From Porites lobata (lineage: Eukaryota; Cnidaria; Anthozoa; Scleractinia; Poritidae), in contig CALNXK010000030.1 in NCBI GenBank assembly GCA_942486035.1, forward strand, positions 507,001-571,000: a stretch of 64,000 nt of DNA, written 5' to 3'. The number at the start of each line of letters is the position of its first letter. The first letter of the stretch is position 1. Made by a program: the position numbers and the translations under genes. Shown in pieces: positions 24,401 to 35,515 of the stretch. The notes beneath the pieces are model-generated. The model saw only the letters and a list, made by a program, of their open reading frames with translations, had not been told where the DNA came from and made no database searches.

Positions 24401-27168
24401 GCTGAGACAGGTTCTGTTTAACAGCTAAAACTCAGACGATCGGTGATGATACAAACTGGAAAAAGAAAAGGTTATCATGTCCTTAGTTCCCAGTGCTCTT
24501 CGGTTCTCTTCATAGCGTAATCGCACCTTGCACTGCCACATGTTCCCCATCGCATGATAACAGTAATTAATGACGTCTTTGCTTAAAAAAAAGCCATTGG
24601 ACTCACCTGATAAATTAACACACGACTAATATTCGAACGACAGTTGACCGATATACCACCGACAGTTCACCGATATACCACCGACAGTTCACCGATATAC
24701 CACCGACAGTTGACTGATATACCATTGACAGTTGACCGATATATCACCGACAGTTGACCGATATATCACCGACATATGACCGATAGTAAGTCGAAGTGCG
24801 TCGTCGAAATATCGACCGATACTCGGCCGATAGTCTATCTCACTATCGACCGACTATCGACCGACTATCGACCGACCATCGACCGACTATCGACCGACTA
24901 TCGACCGACTATCGACCGACTATCGACCGACTATCGACCGACTGTCGACCGACTGTCGACCACTATATCGACCGACTGTCGACCGCTATATCGACCGCTA
25001 TGTCGGCCGATATCTCAGTCGACATTACCCACAGTAAACAAGATCCGGTCTGGGTAGTGACTGGTCATCAGTATGGAATTTCTATGCTCATTTCCCAGAA
25101 GTGATTTTGTGGGGAAACCAGTGGAGGTGTCGGAAAATGTTGACTATTCTCTAAGGCTACACTTAACCCAGTGGCAGAACTTGCACCTAGGACCACTAGA
25201 CTGAGGATTAGTCCATTCCTCTAACCACTCCACCTTATTGGAAATACTTCAAATGCTTAACCCTTGAGTCTCTCAAGCGACCAAATTATATTAATTTTCT
25301 CCCAACAAAATCAATACATCATCAAGGCAAAAGGTTATGAGAATTAACAAAATGATCACCAAAGCTAAAATGCTTTCATCTTCCATCCAATTCCTTCGAC
25401 CAATTTTTGAGGAAAATCTATGGACATCAGTCTGGAGAATTAATTTTGTATGTGGAAATTACTAGTGGAAGGAGAGTAAATTATCTCTGTATACTTACTT
25501 CATTTTTTGATTAAGTGATAAGTGATCCTGACTGGAGATACTGGATGGTGTTGTCAATGCACCTAGCAGAGAAAGTCAGTGAAAGTTAGCTGATTAAGTG
25601 TTTTGATTTGAGAACAGTGGTCTTAGCATCAGCTGGTTTGGAACCCTTTTAGTAGCATTAGCTGGTAGTCCTACCTTTTAACCCTACTCCAGTTTTCTTC
25701 ATTGACTGAACGACATCATCCAAGGTATATCTGCTACCATAGCTCACATCACTGAAATGATGGAAAATAGTAAATAATTACCATGATTACAAGGTAAAGA
25801 AGTCCCTTCGCTAGCTGAGCTCTTCAAGAATGAAAGACAAGCGTGTAATCATGTTTAGTTAACATATGAGGAGAAGGGAGCAAAGACTTTTTAGAGTGAG
25901 GCATATCAACTGGAAGTGGACTTTTTACATTCTTAGGCAATGGCTGCCCAAATTTTTGGACAAGTCATCTGCTGCTACTATGTATTGTACAACTTAAGTT
26001 AGGCTCACTTTTTTTTAGTTTGGAACTTGTAGTGTGATAGGAGTCAGAGATAAAAACATCATTGCAAAAAAAAACTGCATTATGTTGGCAATGAAGCATT
26101 TGGCATTGTGGTGACTCAGTTTTGTGTTAGATTATTTTTTTGTTTTGAGATAAGTCTTACCTGATTGGAATTTCATCCCAGTCTACAGGCACCCCAGCAG
26201 CACTAACAAAAAAGAACCAGTGTGAGTGAGTGAATGAGAATGAATCATATACATATAGATGAAAATGAAATTCAGGTCAGACCACTTTATCATGATCATG
26301 AATAATAGCAGTGGTGAATTCAGATCCAGAGGACTAAGAAAAGAGAGGGATCTGGCCTCAAAAAGTATTCTTATCAGTCTTACAGGCTTCAGTTTGGCCT
26401 AAAAATAAGAAGGGGGCCTGGTACCTCCTCTAGATCTGCCAATGATTAGGGTTAGGAATAATTGAGAATTAATCAGGTTGAAACCATTTTAACTGGAATT
26501 TCACTTTGATCTACGACAAACACACTGTTATGTTAAATTTTGACATTGAGATAGCCTTGCACTTAAACAAGCCTACCTAAACACTCTCTTCACACTGTGA
26601 CAAAGTTCTGGTCCAACGCCATCCCCTGGAATAAGGGTTACCATATAACGACCTTTTGACTGTGCCAGGGGCTCACTCTTTGAGGCTGATTCAACATTGG
26701 TGCTGTATTCTCGTGATTTTGTAAATGCAGCAGGCATCAACTGGAAGAAAGTTTGGAAAATAAGCCTTAATTGAACTAAAGCAACCTTTGACCTTTAATA
26801 TGTTCATTATAAGTTTCCTTCACCCTTCCAAATGGGAAATACATTTACCGCCAGTTATAGTTATACTACACTTAACTAACGATGTATCTTTTTAAATTTG
26901 GGTTTACAAAAAGAAACTGCCCGATCTGAAGATAAGTTATGATGTTGACAAAAGAGCTTACTTTAAAAATGTACGCGTTTATGTTTCATACTGAGGCTTG
27001 TAAACAGGTCACAAACCTGTTTGACAATGAATATATCACTAATCTACCCTGGAAAAATATAAAACGAGAAGGAAAAAGATTAATAGAGTAACAATCTACC
27101 TGGAAACTTTGCTTCAGTAAAGCAATCCTTCCAAAAGACACCCTTCTTGCCGCTATGGACGTCGCCAT
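18489..27168 (-). CDS. IDH3B: NAD-dependent isocitrate dehydrogenase subunit beta, mitochondrial, complete
   Basis: Thirteen coding exons on the minus strand: 27100-27168, 26577-26740, 26161-26202, 25675-25751, 25499-25562, 23850-23912, 23169-23238, 22528-22661, 21811-21913, 20326-20472, 19658-19752, 18910-18970, 18489-18566. Joined they give 388 residues (human IDH3B 385), all phases consistent and all introns GT-AG. MATSIAARRVSFGRIAL is a typical mitochondrial presequence. Family landmarks in order: LIPGDGVGPELCHSVKRVF, ELDLFANVVHCKSLPGYNTR, REQTEGEYTSLEHE, IAKFAFDYATRHKRQKVTAV followed by HKANIM, FDVMVLPNLYGSIVDN, GARHTYAQMAGRNIANPTA, DMGGSTSTTDFVQAVIRH. The FAFDYAT segment and the C-terminus favour beta over gamma. 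It forms the alpha/beta/gamma TCA-cycle enzyme oxidising isocitrate to 2-oxoglutarate. KQGDGLFL replaces the usual KLGDGLFL after exon 8. Head-to-head with MLH1. Confidence 0.96.
20697..20770. repeat. Partial TATCCACTGGATAG palindromic repeat
   Basis: It contains AACTATCCACTGGATAGATC followed by ACTATCCAGTGGATAA and ends near TCCAATGTTTGGACGAC. It is a fragment of the same family as 22344-22490, in IDH3B intron 9. Confidence 0.55.
21304..21707 (-). mobile_element. tRNA-derived SINE
   Basis: On the minus strand the 5' part holds a Pol III A box, TAGCTGAGTTGG (21688-21699), and a B box, GGTTCAAACCC (21645-21655), spaced as in a tRNA and embedded in a tRNA-like head. A body of about 300 bp follows, and the 3' end is an AATA/AAT-repeat tail (21301-21330). 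It has no intact tRNA cloverleaf. Located in IDH3B intron 9. I could not define target duplications. Confidence 0.8.
22344..22490. mobile_element. Palindromic TATCCACTGGATA MITE
   Basis: The ends GGCTCTGGTTGTTCAAACG and, in reverse, GGGCCCAGTTGTTCGAAAG form TIRs. The interior repeats TATCCACTGGAT in both orientations around TTAATTGCGTTATCC. It lies in IDH3B intron 8. I recognise the motif as a widespread anthozoan repeat (from memory, not checked). Confidence 0.7.
22827..22990. repeat. Dispersed repeat, copy 1 (CCCTTTAAGCCC family)
   Basis: It begins CCCTTTAAGCCCC, then ATCCACATACAGA, TCTCCATA, and later GGAGAAAGTTGATGTTG and ACTCTTGAGAC. The same order of blocks recurs at 30813-31015 and, more weakly, at 47255-47465, so this is an interspersed family. 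Superfamily unknown. Confidence 0.55.
24238..24340. repeat. Minisatellite of GGTCGATA-type units, inverted relative to 24647-25025
   Basis: It contains TTGGTCGATAGTTGGTCGAT, then ACTTGACCGATG and GTCGACACTCGGTCGATGG. These are mostly reverse complements of the ACTATCGACCG units found 300-700 bp to the right. Located in the intron between IDH3B exons 5 and 6. Confidence 0.75.
24647..25025. repeat. Two adjoining minisatellites: 22-bp units then 11-bp ACTATCGACCG units
   Basis: From 24647 to about 24781, units of 22 bp (ACCGATATACCACCGACAGTTC with small changes; quoted here as ACCGATATACCACCG plus ACAGTTC) repeat about six times. From 24843 to 24962, the 11-bp unit ACTATCGACCG repeats about ten times. 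After that the units degenerate (CTGTCGACC, CTATATCGACCG). Short ORFs rich in YRPTIDRLSTD are by-products of the 11-bp unit and are not genes. Confidence 0.85.
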
Positions 27169-27286
27169 GTTGATTTGTTGACGAAAAATTTCACTACGAT
27201 TACATGACATAGCATTAAAACCGCTGGTGAAAATATCTTTCTGCTCGAAAAATTTGCGCGGGAACTCGCGGGAATTGCTTCTCAAG
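27169..27286. promoter_or_regulatory. Bidirectional promoter, IDH3B / MLH1
   Basis: 118 bp separate the divergent ATGs. Two E2F-like sites are seen side by side: TTTGCGCGGGAA (27253-27264) and CTCGCGGGAA (27265-27274). CAAGATGGCGGC at the MLH1 start fits the YY1 consensus overlapping an initiator codon. No TATA box. Site function is inferred from sequence only. Confidence 0.6.
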
Positions 27287-30200
27287 ATGGCGGCCGTTCC
27301 CACCATAAAGAAGCTAGACGAGGCTGTTGTTAATCGCATTGCAGCTGGTGAAGTGATTCAAAGGCCGGCTAATGCACTGAAAGAAATGATCGAGAACTCG
27401 CTTGATGCAAAGGCTTCATCAATAACGGTAACAGTCAAATCTGGAGGTTTGAAACTTTTGCAGATTCAGGACAACGGCTGTGGCATTAGGAAAGAAGATA
27501 TGGGGATCGTCTGCGAGCGTTTCACTACGAGCAAACTTACAAAATTTGAGGATTTAAGCTCCATTGCGACGTATGGTTTTCGTGGAGAAGCTCTGGCAAG
27601 CATTAGTCACGTTGCTCACGTAACTATCACTACAAGAACTGGAGAATCGAACTGTGCTTTCAAAGCGAGTTATTCGGATGGAAAACTAGTGCCTGCAAGA
27701 CCTGGATTGTCTGCTGACCCTAAGCCTTGTGCTGGAAACAAAGGCACTCAGATAACTGTCGAAGATTTGTTTTACAATGTGTCGACTCGACGGAAAGCTC
27801 TTAAGAGTTCCGGTGAAGAGTTCGCGAAAATTGCTGATGTGGTGAGCAAGTATGCTATACACAACTCTGGAGTTGCGTTTACGTTGAAGAAGCAGGGAGA
27901 AAACATGGCGGATGTCAGAACCACCAATGGTGCTTCTATTTTAGATAACATTCGCACAATCTATGGAGCTTCAGTTGCAAGAGAGTTGTTAGAAGTTAGC
28001 TGCGACAACCAAAAGTATGCCTTCAAAATGCATGGCTACATTTCCAATGCTAATTATTCTGTCAAGAAGCTGCAGTTTTTGTTATTTATTAATCATCGTC
28101 TTGTTGACTCCTCTGCTTTAAGGAAAGCAATAGAAACATTATATGAAGCTTATATTCCAAAGAACAGCCATCCCTTTGTGTACATATCCCTGGAAATTGC
28201 ACCAAGAAATGTTGACGTTAATGTTCACCCCACCAAACATGAGGTTCATTTTTTGCATGAAGATTCCATTATTGAGGCTATTCAGAAGGCCTTTGAAGAG
28301 AAGTTGTTAGGGGCAAATTCATCCAGAACTTACTACACTCAAACCCTTCTGCCTGGTGTCCCGGTGACTGATACTTCTACAGGTTGGTGATATTAATAGC
28401 AGGGTTCCCTTTGCATTTACCAGCTCAGATAAACAAACACAGTAGATTGTTAGTTTTACATCATCTGTACTGGTACATGCACAAGAACCCATGTAGATTA
28501 GTGAACAAGATTAAAGGTACTTGCTATTTGCTCACCCAACCCAAGCCACAAGCCCATGCCTCTCGCTATTAACATCGAGAATCAGTATTTGAAACTCCCC
28601 CATGTGTTTTTTCTTTGATGGAAAATACATTTAATTTAAATGATAAATACCCTCCCCTTCCCCACCTTGACTTTTATAGGCATTTAGATCCATAATTTCC
28701 ATCATTTTAGTCAGAAATGTGATTGAATATACTCTCCATTGCATTGTTTTTTAAGTGGCAGACGATGGTGGACAATCTAATGGTGGAAAGTTATATGCAC
28801 ATCAAATGGTTCGAACAGACAGTAGAGAGCAGACTCTGCATGCCTTTCTTCCTCCTAAAAATCATGCTACAACCTCAAGTGTAACAAACAGGTCAGGTTA
28901 AAAGATTGCTCAAGATTACATTAGAACCTAAAATGTTTTTTTTCATAGTCACATGTTATTCGAAATAGCTTGCAAAAGCCCTCAGGGTGTTTGTCAGCTT
29001 CTTATTAATCTCTTGCATTGGTGTTTTTAGTGATTCTCAGTCTTCAAGAACTATCACTCAACATGAAGCCAATAATTCGGCTGATGGGGAACCAAACAGG
29101 TCTAAAACTCTTACTTCAACTGCTAATATTACTGATGAAAGCACACTTTCAGTGTCCAACTCAAGCAAATCTATGGATGCTGGTGAGAAGGACTTCTCTG
29201 ACCAACCATCAGGTAACAGAAATTTATCATTTCCAGTCAATTTAAGTTAACATTTGATTGACCCACTTAATTTAGGGTACATTGTAGACTGAATAACTGA
29301 TGGCTGAACATGTCCATTGACAGTCTGGGTGACTAACTGAATGACTGGAAAAGTGTGTGGATTACACCCTTATATACAGTGTTTTCTCCTCAATGTTCTT
29401 GATACATTTCCATTGGTACTGATAAGGATAGTTTTTCCAACAAGCAGCCTGTTTTTTACCATTTTTTGGTTGTTCAAATCCCACTTCAGGGAACAGCAAC
29501 TTTGATTAAAAAATTATTGTTGTTTTTATTGGTTGATTAAGTGGTTGGTTCTACCTCTCCAGGTCCAAAAAAGCCAAGACTAGAGGAAAATGGTGACAGG
29601 ATTGCAAAGGGCCAAAACAAGTTAACTTTCCACAGAGAAATTCGCCTTACCAGTGTCTTGAATCTACGTAAAGCCATTGACAGCAATGAACATCAAGGAA
29701 TGAAAGAGCTGTTTGAAGACCATAAATTTGTGGGCTGCGTGAACAGGTCACTCGCTCTCGTCCAACACAGCACAAAGTTGTTCCTTGCGAATGTCACAAC
29801 CCTTAGTAAAGAACTCTTCTACCAGGTTATCATGTTTAAGTTTGGCAACTTTGACTTTCTAAAGCTTTCAGAGCCAGCGCCAGTCTATGAGCTTGCCATG
29901 CTAGCTTTAGACTGTGAGGAGAGTGGATGGACGGAAGAGGATGGTCCTAAAGATGAGTTAGCGGCGTACATTGTCAATTTGCTGAAAGGAAAAGCAGCTA
30001 TGTTGTTGGATTATTTTTCTTTGGAAATTGATAAAGAAGGTCATCTATTGACATTGCCGTTGCTGTTAGATGGTTACATACCAAATCTTAATGGTCTTCC
30101 TTTGTTTGTTCTTCGCCTTGCTACAGAGGTAAGCAGTATGGAATAGTGGAATGTCAGAACTTTTTGTGTTATTGGACCCAAAGCTTGAATACAGTCCCGT

Positions 30201-31458
30201 CTGGTAGTCCAGGACTAGGGGAGTATTGTTTGATCTCACTTGCCCAATAAGGGTCTATGCAAGTCATCCTCTAACTAAATCATTAACAAAAACAAGCAAG
30301 AAGTGACCCAAAGGACAAACTGGAATTCAAGTTTTTTGCAAGCCCTGTGAACTGGAAGCTTATTAGGAAATTCTGCGCTTTTTTAGTTTGTTTTTGGCTA
30401 TCAATCGTTTTGCAATCTTGAACACAGGCTTAACACCTCTCTCCTCCTCAATGGCTTCTTTGTGTCGTAGGGAGGTTGGAGAGAGGGAAAAAAGTGCACT
30501 GGGGGTGATATATAGGATGTGAAGAGAGAGGAAGAGAGACCTCTGCACAATGTTCTGGCTTTCAAGAATGTCAGAGAAACAGAGAGGAAGTTTGTTGTAC
30601 AAGCTGCAACTACACATTAATGTGGCTTGTTCCCCAGTATATGCTACATCAGGCTGAATGAATGGCCGCGTATCCTCCTCAGGGCGTGGCAGCATTCACG
30701 GCAGCTTGGTACAGAACATAACTTTGTGCTAATCTCTCAGCCTCATTTTTGGTTTATCTAAGCCTTTTGTTGATGCTAATAAATGCCATCAGCTGTTTCC
30801 TGTGGCATTAAAACCCTTTAAGCCCCGATATCCACATACAACCTCTCGGTACAGATCTCCATACATTTCCCTGAAAAACTTGTCGAGGGATTTTGTTTAA
30901 AGATCAAAGCATTTTTCACTGAGGTGATCACTTTATTAATTTTTATTACTTTTTGTCCTTATTATGTACTGATATTGGTTGGAGAAACTTGATGTTGATC
31001 ACTCATGGGACCACTGCAGATGTTACAGTGCCATGTACCTCAATTATGATGTTTGGAGTTAATTTCATTTATTCTTTTTTCAGAACTGAATACTGCCAGT
31101 CAATAATTTGCTATAATTCATCTTGAGATAATTTTAATTTTTCCTGTAACATGTTTAGGTGGACTGGGATACTGAAGAGGGATGCTTCCGAACCTTTGCA
31201 CAGGAGTGCAGCAGATTTTATGCATTTAAACCAGATCCTTTCCAACGTGATGAGAACTCCACCAAAGATGTTGACACAGAGGATCCCAATGCTGGAAAAT
31301 CTTTGTCTTTCAACAAATCATGGCAATGGACCGTAGAACATATTTTATTTCCTGCTTTTCGCACAGGACTTATCCCTCCCAGCCGCTTTTCTGAGGATGG
31401 TACTCTCCTTCAAATAGCAAATTTGCCAGACTTGTACAAAGTTTTTGAAAGGTGCTAA
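27287..31458 (+). CDS. MLH1: DNA mismatch repair protein MLH1, complete
   Basis: Five coding exons: 27287-28382, 28756-28891, 29031-29212, 29563-30128, 31159-31458. Joined they give 759 residues (human 756) with consistent phases. The start at 27287 is chosen because MAAVPTIKKLDEAVVNRIAA aligns with the family; an in-frame ATG at 27227 lies inside the promoter. The N-terminal GHKL ATPase shows IAAGEVIQRP, KEMIENSLDA, DNGCGI, TTSKL and TYGFRGEALASI. Then follow VDVNVHPTKHEVHFLHE, the linker motif RTDSREQTLHAFL, a low-complexity linker and a likely NLS (PKKPRLEEN). The C-terminal dimerisation domain carries FVGCVN, SEPAPVYELAMLAL and ESGWTEEDGPK, and ends LYKVFERC; in eukaryotic MLH1 the final Cys contributes to the PMS2 metal site. 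It forms MutL-alpha with PMS2. The first 365 codons have no intron, unlike vertebrate MLH1 (19 exons). Confidence 0.98.
30813..31015. repeat. Dispersed repeat, copy 2 (CCCTTTAAGCCC family)
   Basis: It lies in MLH1 intron 4. The blocks CCCTTTAAGCCCC, ATCCACATACAAC, GATCTCCATACATTT, GGAGAAACTTGATGTTGATC and ACTCATGGGA occur in the same order as at 22827-22990. Confidence 0.55.
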
Positions 31459-32819
31459 AATTTCTTGATTTAAGCACCTATTTTTTTTCAGTCTGAGATC
31501 GTTGCAGTAGAACAATGTAAGTTTCTGTTGCTCGGCATAGGCACTGCAGGAGCCAAATGAATCATAGTAGTGCAGAAAGAGAAAAAGTAGAAAAAACTAG
31601 GAAGCATTGCTTGCAAAGGGAAGTTGTGTAGAATGTATGCAGTAATATAAGGCTAGACTGAAGACAGACTGTCAAACTACAAGTCTTAGGGTGCTTTAAA
31701 ACTGGCATACATGAAATGGCAACATGAGCATTTATTTTTCTACACAAAAGGCGTATTAGTTTAATGTTGCACTTTCGGAAAATAGCTTCAAGGAAAACTC
31801 AGTGCCTTTAAATCACCCCTATTAAATTTAGGCTTAAAGTCTTGCTTCCTATCCTGGGTTGCATAACTTCAGCCAAAGAACTATGAAGTGCCACTAAAAC
31901 AATTTTTTAAATATCACATTACAAGATATTTTGAAATCCTTTGTTTTAAAACTGGTTTCACTTATAAAAAGGGAAGCTTATACAAATACTACTTTCTTGT
32001 TACCTAAAAATCCTGCATATATATTATCCACTTTGTGAATAGCTATGTTATATTTAGGTTATCATAAAACCAGTTAATCTTGTTTACAGTCTGTTAATAA
32101 CCCCCTGACACCAAATACTTCAGTTACAGCAGCCATGTGTTTTATAATAATTATTAATGTTATAACTACTTAGTAAAAACAGCATAATCTCCCTGAGACA
32201 TATGATAAGTTTAACAAAATTAATAAATATCAAACCAACTCTGCTGAAAATTATTAAATATTATTAGGTTCTCTGGTTTTCCACTTTTTTAGTGAGGAGT
32301 TCTCAATAGTTTTGTGGATCGTTGGCAGTTTGTTAGCTCACTAATGGCGTCATCATCATCATCATCATCCTTCAACCACTGGAGTGGTCGAGACATTCAT
32401 GGAGATCTCCTCCCAAACACCACGATCTCTGAACTCAGGTCGCTCATATCAAGTTCTGAATCCCTAGCAATAACTTTGGGGATTAATGGCATACTGTTAG
32501 CCAAAAGTTCATGGACAGCCAGTCACCTTTTTTGGAGCTGTTTAAATACTACCAATACTATGTTCATGTTTTCTTAAAGAGCTACACTAACCAAGAAAAT
32601 TATTTCATATTATACGAAACCTCTAACTTACTATAAATAACACAGTAATTTGCAATAAATAAATCAAGAACTTCTCATTAATCTTATCTGCGACTACCTT
32701 CTTTTTACAGTCTGTTAAAGTTTAAAAACATACATGTACATGCCTACTCACAGTATCAAAGCTGAACTGATATTGATCAGATTCAAACTTAAGTTTAGAG
32801 TTAACCATGACTTTGTCAT
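31459..32819. other. Convergent spacer between MLH1 and the clarin-like gene
   Basis: AT-rich 1.36 kb holding both 3' ends. A short (TCA)n run is at 32351-32369. The ORF at 32314-32577 has no recognisable similarity. No RNA gene or clear transposon seen. Confidence 0.55.
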
Positions 32820-35171
32820 CTAATATAACATGACTCCATCTACATGAGTTATTTCATGCTTTTTTGTTTTGAAATAATGTGTGCAGTGAACATTCTTCAA
32901 TAAAATGATGAGTGGACAGAGTAACAACACTCCAGCGGCACCTAACAAGATCCAAAATGAATATCCAAGCTGAGCCTTGTCAGTTGAAGAGAAGCCTCGC
33001 TGCTGATCTTGTGGTTGTAAGACATTCTTTTTGAGTTGGATCTCAAACAAGGCAGCAAACAAACATGCAGAAATGATCACAAAGAAAACTGCAAGTAGAG
33101 CAACAATATGAAGAACTGATGAGTGGGCATATAGGTCTTAAAGATGTTGAAAAATCATTTTTTCTCCAAACCTGAGCATATTGTTGGAAACCCAGATGTC
33201 TGGTTCTCTAAAGCCATCTAGGGTGAATAGTTCCCAATTCATTATTTGCCCTGCCCTGCAGCTCACACAACAATAAATTAAAGGTTAACTTATTTTTTCA
33301 GTACTTACAAGCTATTCCACAACAAACATATATCCCAGTGGAACCACAAATGGTTAAATCTGGCTTGGTAAACTCATTATAACAGGTAAGTCCAATCAAT
33401 ATGGCGATGACAGCCAAACCAAGAATGCAGAATCCTACAGTTGCCCAAACAACATCATCATTGGCCACACCCTCAAATTCATCCTTGACTGCAACAGATG
33501 AAATTGCAAAGTATTAGTAGAGTGAGCTTTAAAAGGCTAAAATGCTTATCAGTTATATGCAACAAACAGAAACTGTGTGACAGAATAATGAACGTGTTTC
33601 CAAAATTTAGAAACGGGTAGCACAGGACTCTTCCTGTTATGTCTTCAAACTTGGTGACATAAAGCACCATGGCCCTGGCCAAGAATGAGTGCTGGTAATG
33701 ACGTTCTGTTAGGTTTAATTCCGACATACAAAATGGCCTCAAAAACAGTGACATAAGAACACAGAAATGGTGACAAATGACACAAAGAGGGGTTGAAATT
33801 GTGACAGCAACAGAGAGAAGTGCAAATACAAAAGTAAAATTAATACCAATGGTCACATGGCTTGCTCCTCAAAACTCGAAACGACAGGCTTTGAAATTCA
33901 GACTAGGGACATACGTCTGGGGCGTAGCCAGCCCATAGACCTGGAGGCCCCGGGCCTACAAATTTTTGGTTTGATCACTCTCTTGCTTGTAATAAATTAT
34001 GGGTTGTTGGGGTGAGCTAAAAAGTATACAAGCTCAAAGTGTTGGTGAGATCAGTTCGTACTATTCATGCATGCAATTTTCAGGATATGTGGAAATGAAA
34101 GTCAGTTAGGCCTACAACAGTAAGCTGGCTATGCCCCTGTGCATAGTCCCCCTAAGAGGGCCTAGTGTGTGTTTGTTCAATCTATTTATTTCTGCATCAA
34201 CAACAAAAGCAAATACATTTATAAAATAGTTGACACAATTGGCATTTGAGCTTGTAGATTTCCCAACATCATGGGAGTTGTTAGGAGCATACACATGTTG
34301 AGTCAGTGCCAAACAATTAAGTTATCAGTAGCGACGGAAATTAATTACAGCAGGTGGGTGAATGTGATATTCAGTAATGATGAATTCATCATAAGTCAGT
34401 TGGAAAGACTCGACAACATCTTTTAGAACATCAAAGTGTCTATTTTTTGTTTTATTTTTAAGAATATATGTCATAAGACTATTTTTTACTTGACTCTTTT
34501 TCAAAGACCATAAAAATGTTAGTGGCTGTCAAAATATTAAAACCTTGAAATGAAAGCCCTGTTGGCGCTTGGCGCTGAACTTCATCTTTCACAGTATGGA
34601 GGCTGGAATCAGTTACAAAATCAGTCAGCTTATCAAAAAATACGTGTAGCTAAAAATAAGTGTCTGTCCCTTTGTAAAAATTGTGGTATTTCTTGAAATG
34701 GGTTACGTCTGTATGTAGACAACTAATAATATTCACGTTTTGCTACTTTTTTAATACCTGAGTAGTGATGTTCAGCCCACTAAATTCAGGAATAAACATT
34801 TTGCTTAATAGCAAAGAAAATGACAAAAAACTGGGAAAAAAATGTTGTCACAATGTCCTCAACTGAAAGTGAGCGAATGTTAACAGTATTTTAATCTCAG
34901 GACAAACTACATTTTGGAGAACAAAAATTATTCTGTTTTTACCTGCGAAGTCCCTTTCTCTTGCTCCAAGTCCAAAATCCTGTTTGCTCACTCCATTGAA
35001 CATTCCGAAATGTTTAGAACCTCCCTTCTGTGTCGAATTCCCGACTTGGCGTTCAAGATCGGCCATAACCCAGTATTCTGAAAGAAGGGCAGCTACAATC
35101 ATTACAAACGCTATAAAAGCGAACACAGCGGTCACAATCCCAGTTCCACGTCGTTTGAAAAGATTGGCCAT
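32820..35171 (-). CDS. Clarin-like four-transmembrane protein, complete
   Basis: Three coding exons: 34943-35171, 33309-33488, 32820-33088, joined in phase to 225 residues (human CLRN1 has 232). Four hydrophobic segments are visible: IVTAVFAFIAFVMIVAALL (about 12-30), VVWATVGFCILGLAVIAILI (about 90-109), IYVCCGIA continuing into FFFVIISACLFAALF (about 129-151), and WILLGAAGVLLLCPLIILL (about 183-201). Between TM1 and TM2 is HFGMFNGVSKQDFGLGAR, which matches the clarin signature (GLFHG...CGLGAR in CLRN1). The C-terminus ends VDGVMLY, like the -LMY end of vertebrate clarins. Clarins are plasma-membrane proteins of mechanosensory hair cells and photoreceptors (CLRN1 underlies Usher syndrome 3A). 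I cannot tell which vertebrate paralogue is closest. The gene converges on MLH1. Confidence 0.85.
33914..34142. mobile_element. Short element with GGGGCGTAGCCAGC inverted ends
   Basis: The left end CTGGGGCGTAGCCAGCC and, in reverse, the right end ACAGGGGCATAGCCAGC are inverted copies. GGCCC/GGGCCTA and TAGGCCTA motifs follow at sub-terminal positions. It lies in the first intron of the clarin-like gene. Boundaries are approximate and no target duplication was fixed. Confidence 0.5.
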
Positions 35172-35449
35172 TCTTTTACACGGAATTATTAGAACATGCT
35201 TTGGAGAATCCTTTGCTAAATAATTCCCAGAGTATTTTGTTTTAGTGTCTACATCACCGACATAGTTAGATCGATCGCTTTTGTTTACGGTTGCTGCACA
35301 CGTCCACGTGCAAAAGAGCTGCAAAATAAGCCAATCGCGTGCGTTTTATTTTGTCAAAATCGAACAGATGCCAGGACGACCCGTCGAGTCCCGCGGGTCA
35401 AGTTTGGGGTCAGAGAATGGAGAGAAAAAAATGTAGAAAAGATACGGGG
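35172..35449. promoter_or_regulatory. Upstream region of the clarin-like gene
   Basis: About 280 bp upstream of the start codon. It contains an E-box-type CACGTG at 35304-35315 (ACACGTCCACGTG) about 140 bp upstream of the ATG. Promoter role inferred from position only. Confidence 0.3.
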
Positions 35450-35515
35450 TACCCTGCTAGCAGAGTCGCTTCGATCTTTCCTAGGAAGATCGAAGGAGAC
35501 TCTGTTCGCAGGGTA
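35450..35515. mobile_element. 66-bp hairpin MITE, TACCCTG-type ends
   Basis: TACCCTGCTAGCAGAGTC at the left pairs with GACTCTGTTCGCAGGGTA at the right, and the centre TTTCCTAGGAA is itself palindromic, so almost the whole element folds back. Flanks GATACGGGG and GAGAGGGGG agree at 7 of 9 positions, compatible with a decayed 9-bp duplication. Confidence 0.65.

Noticed and set aside
24776..25104. ORFs with YRPTIDRLSTD repeats as a repetitive secreted protein
   Set aside because: The repeat comes from the 11-bp ACTATCGACCG minisatellite, in an intron on the opposite strand from IDH3B, with no start or splice context.
27227..27286. Upstream in-frame ATG of MLH1 (adds 20 residues)
   Set aside because: The extra segment is not conserved in the family, overlaps the E2F-like sites, and the ATG at 27287 gives the expected N-terminus.
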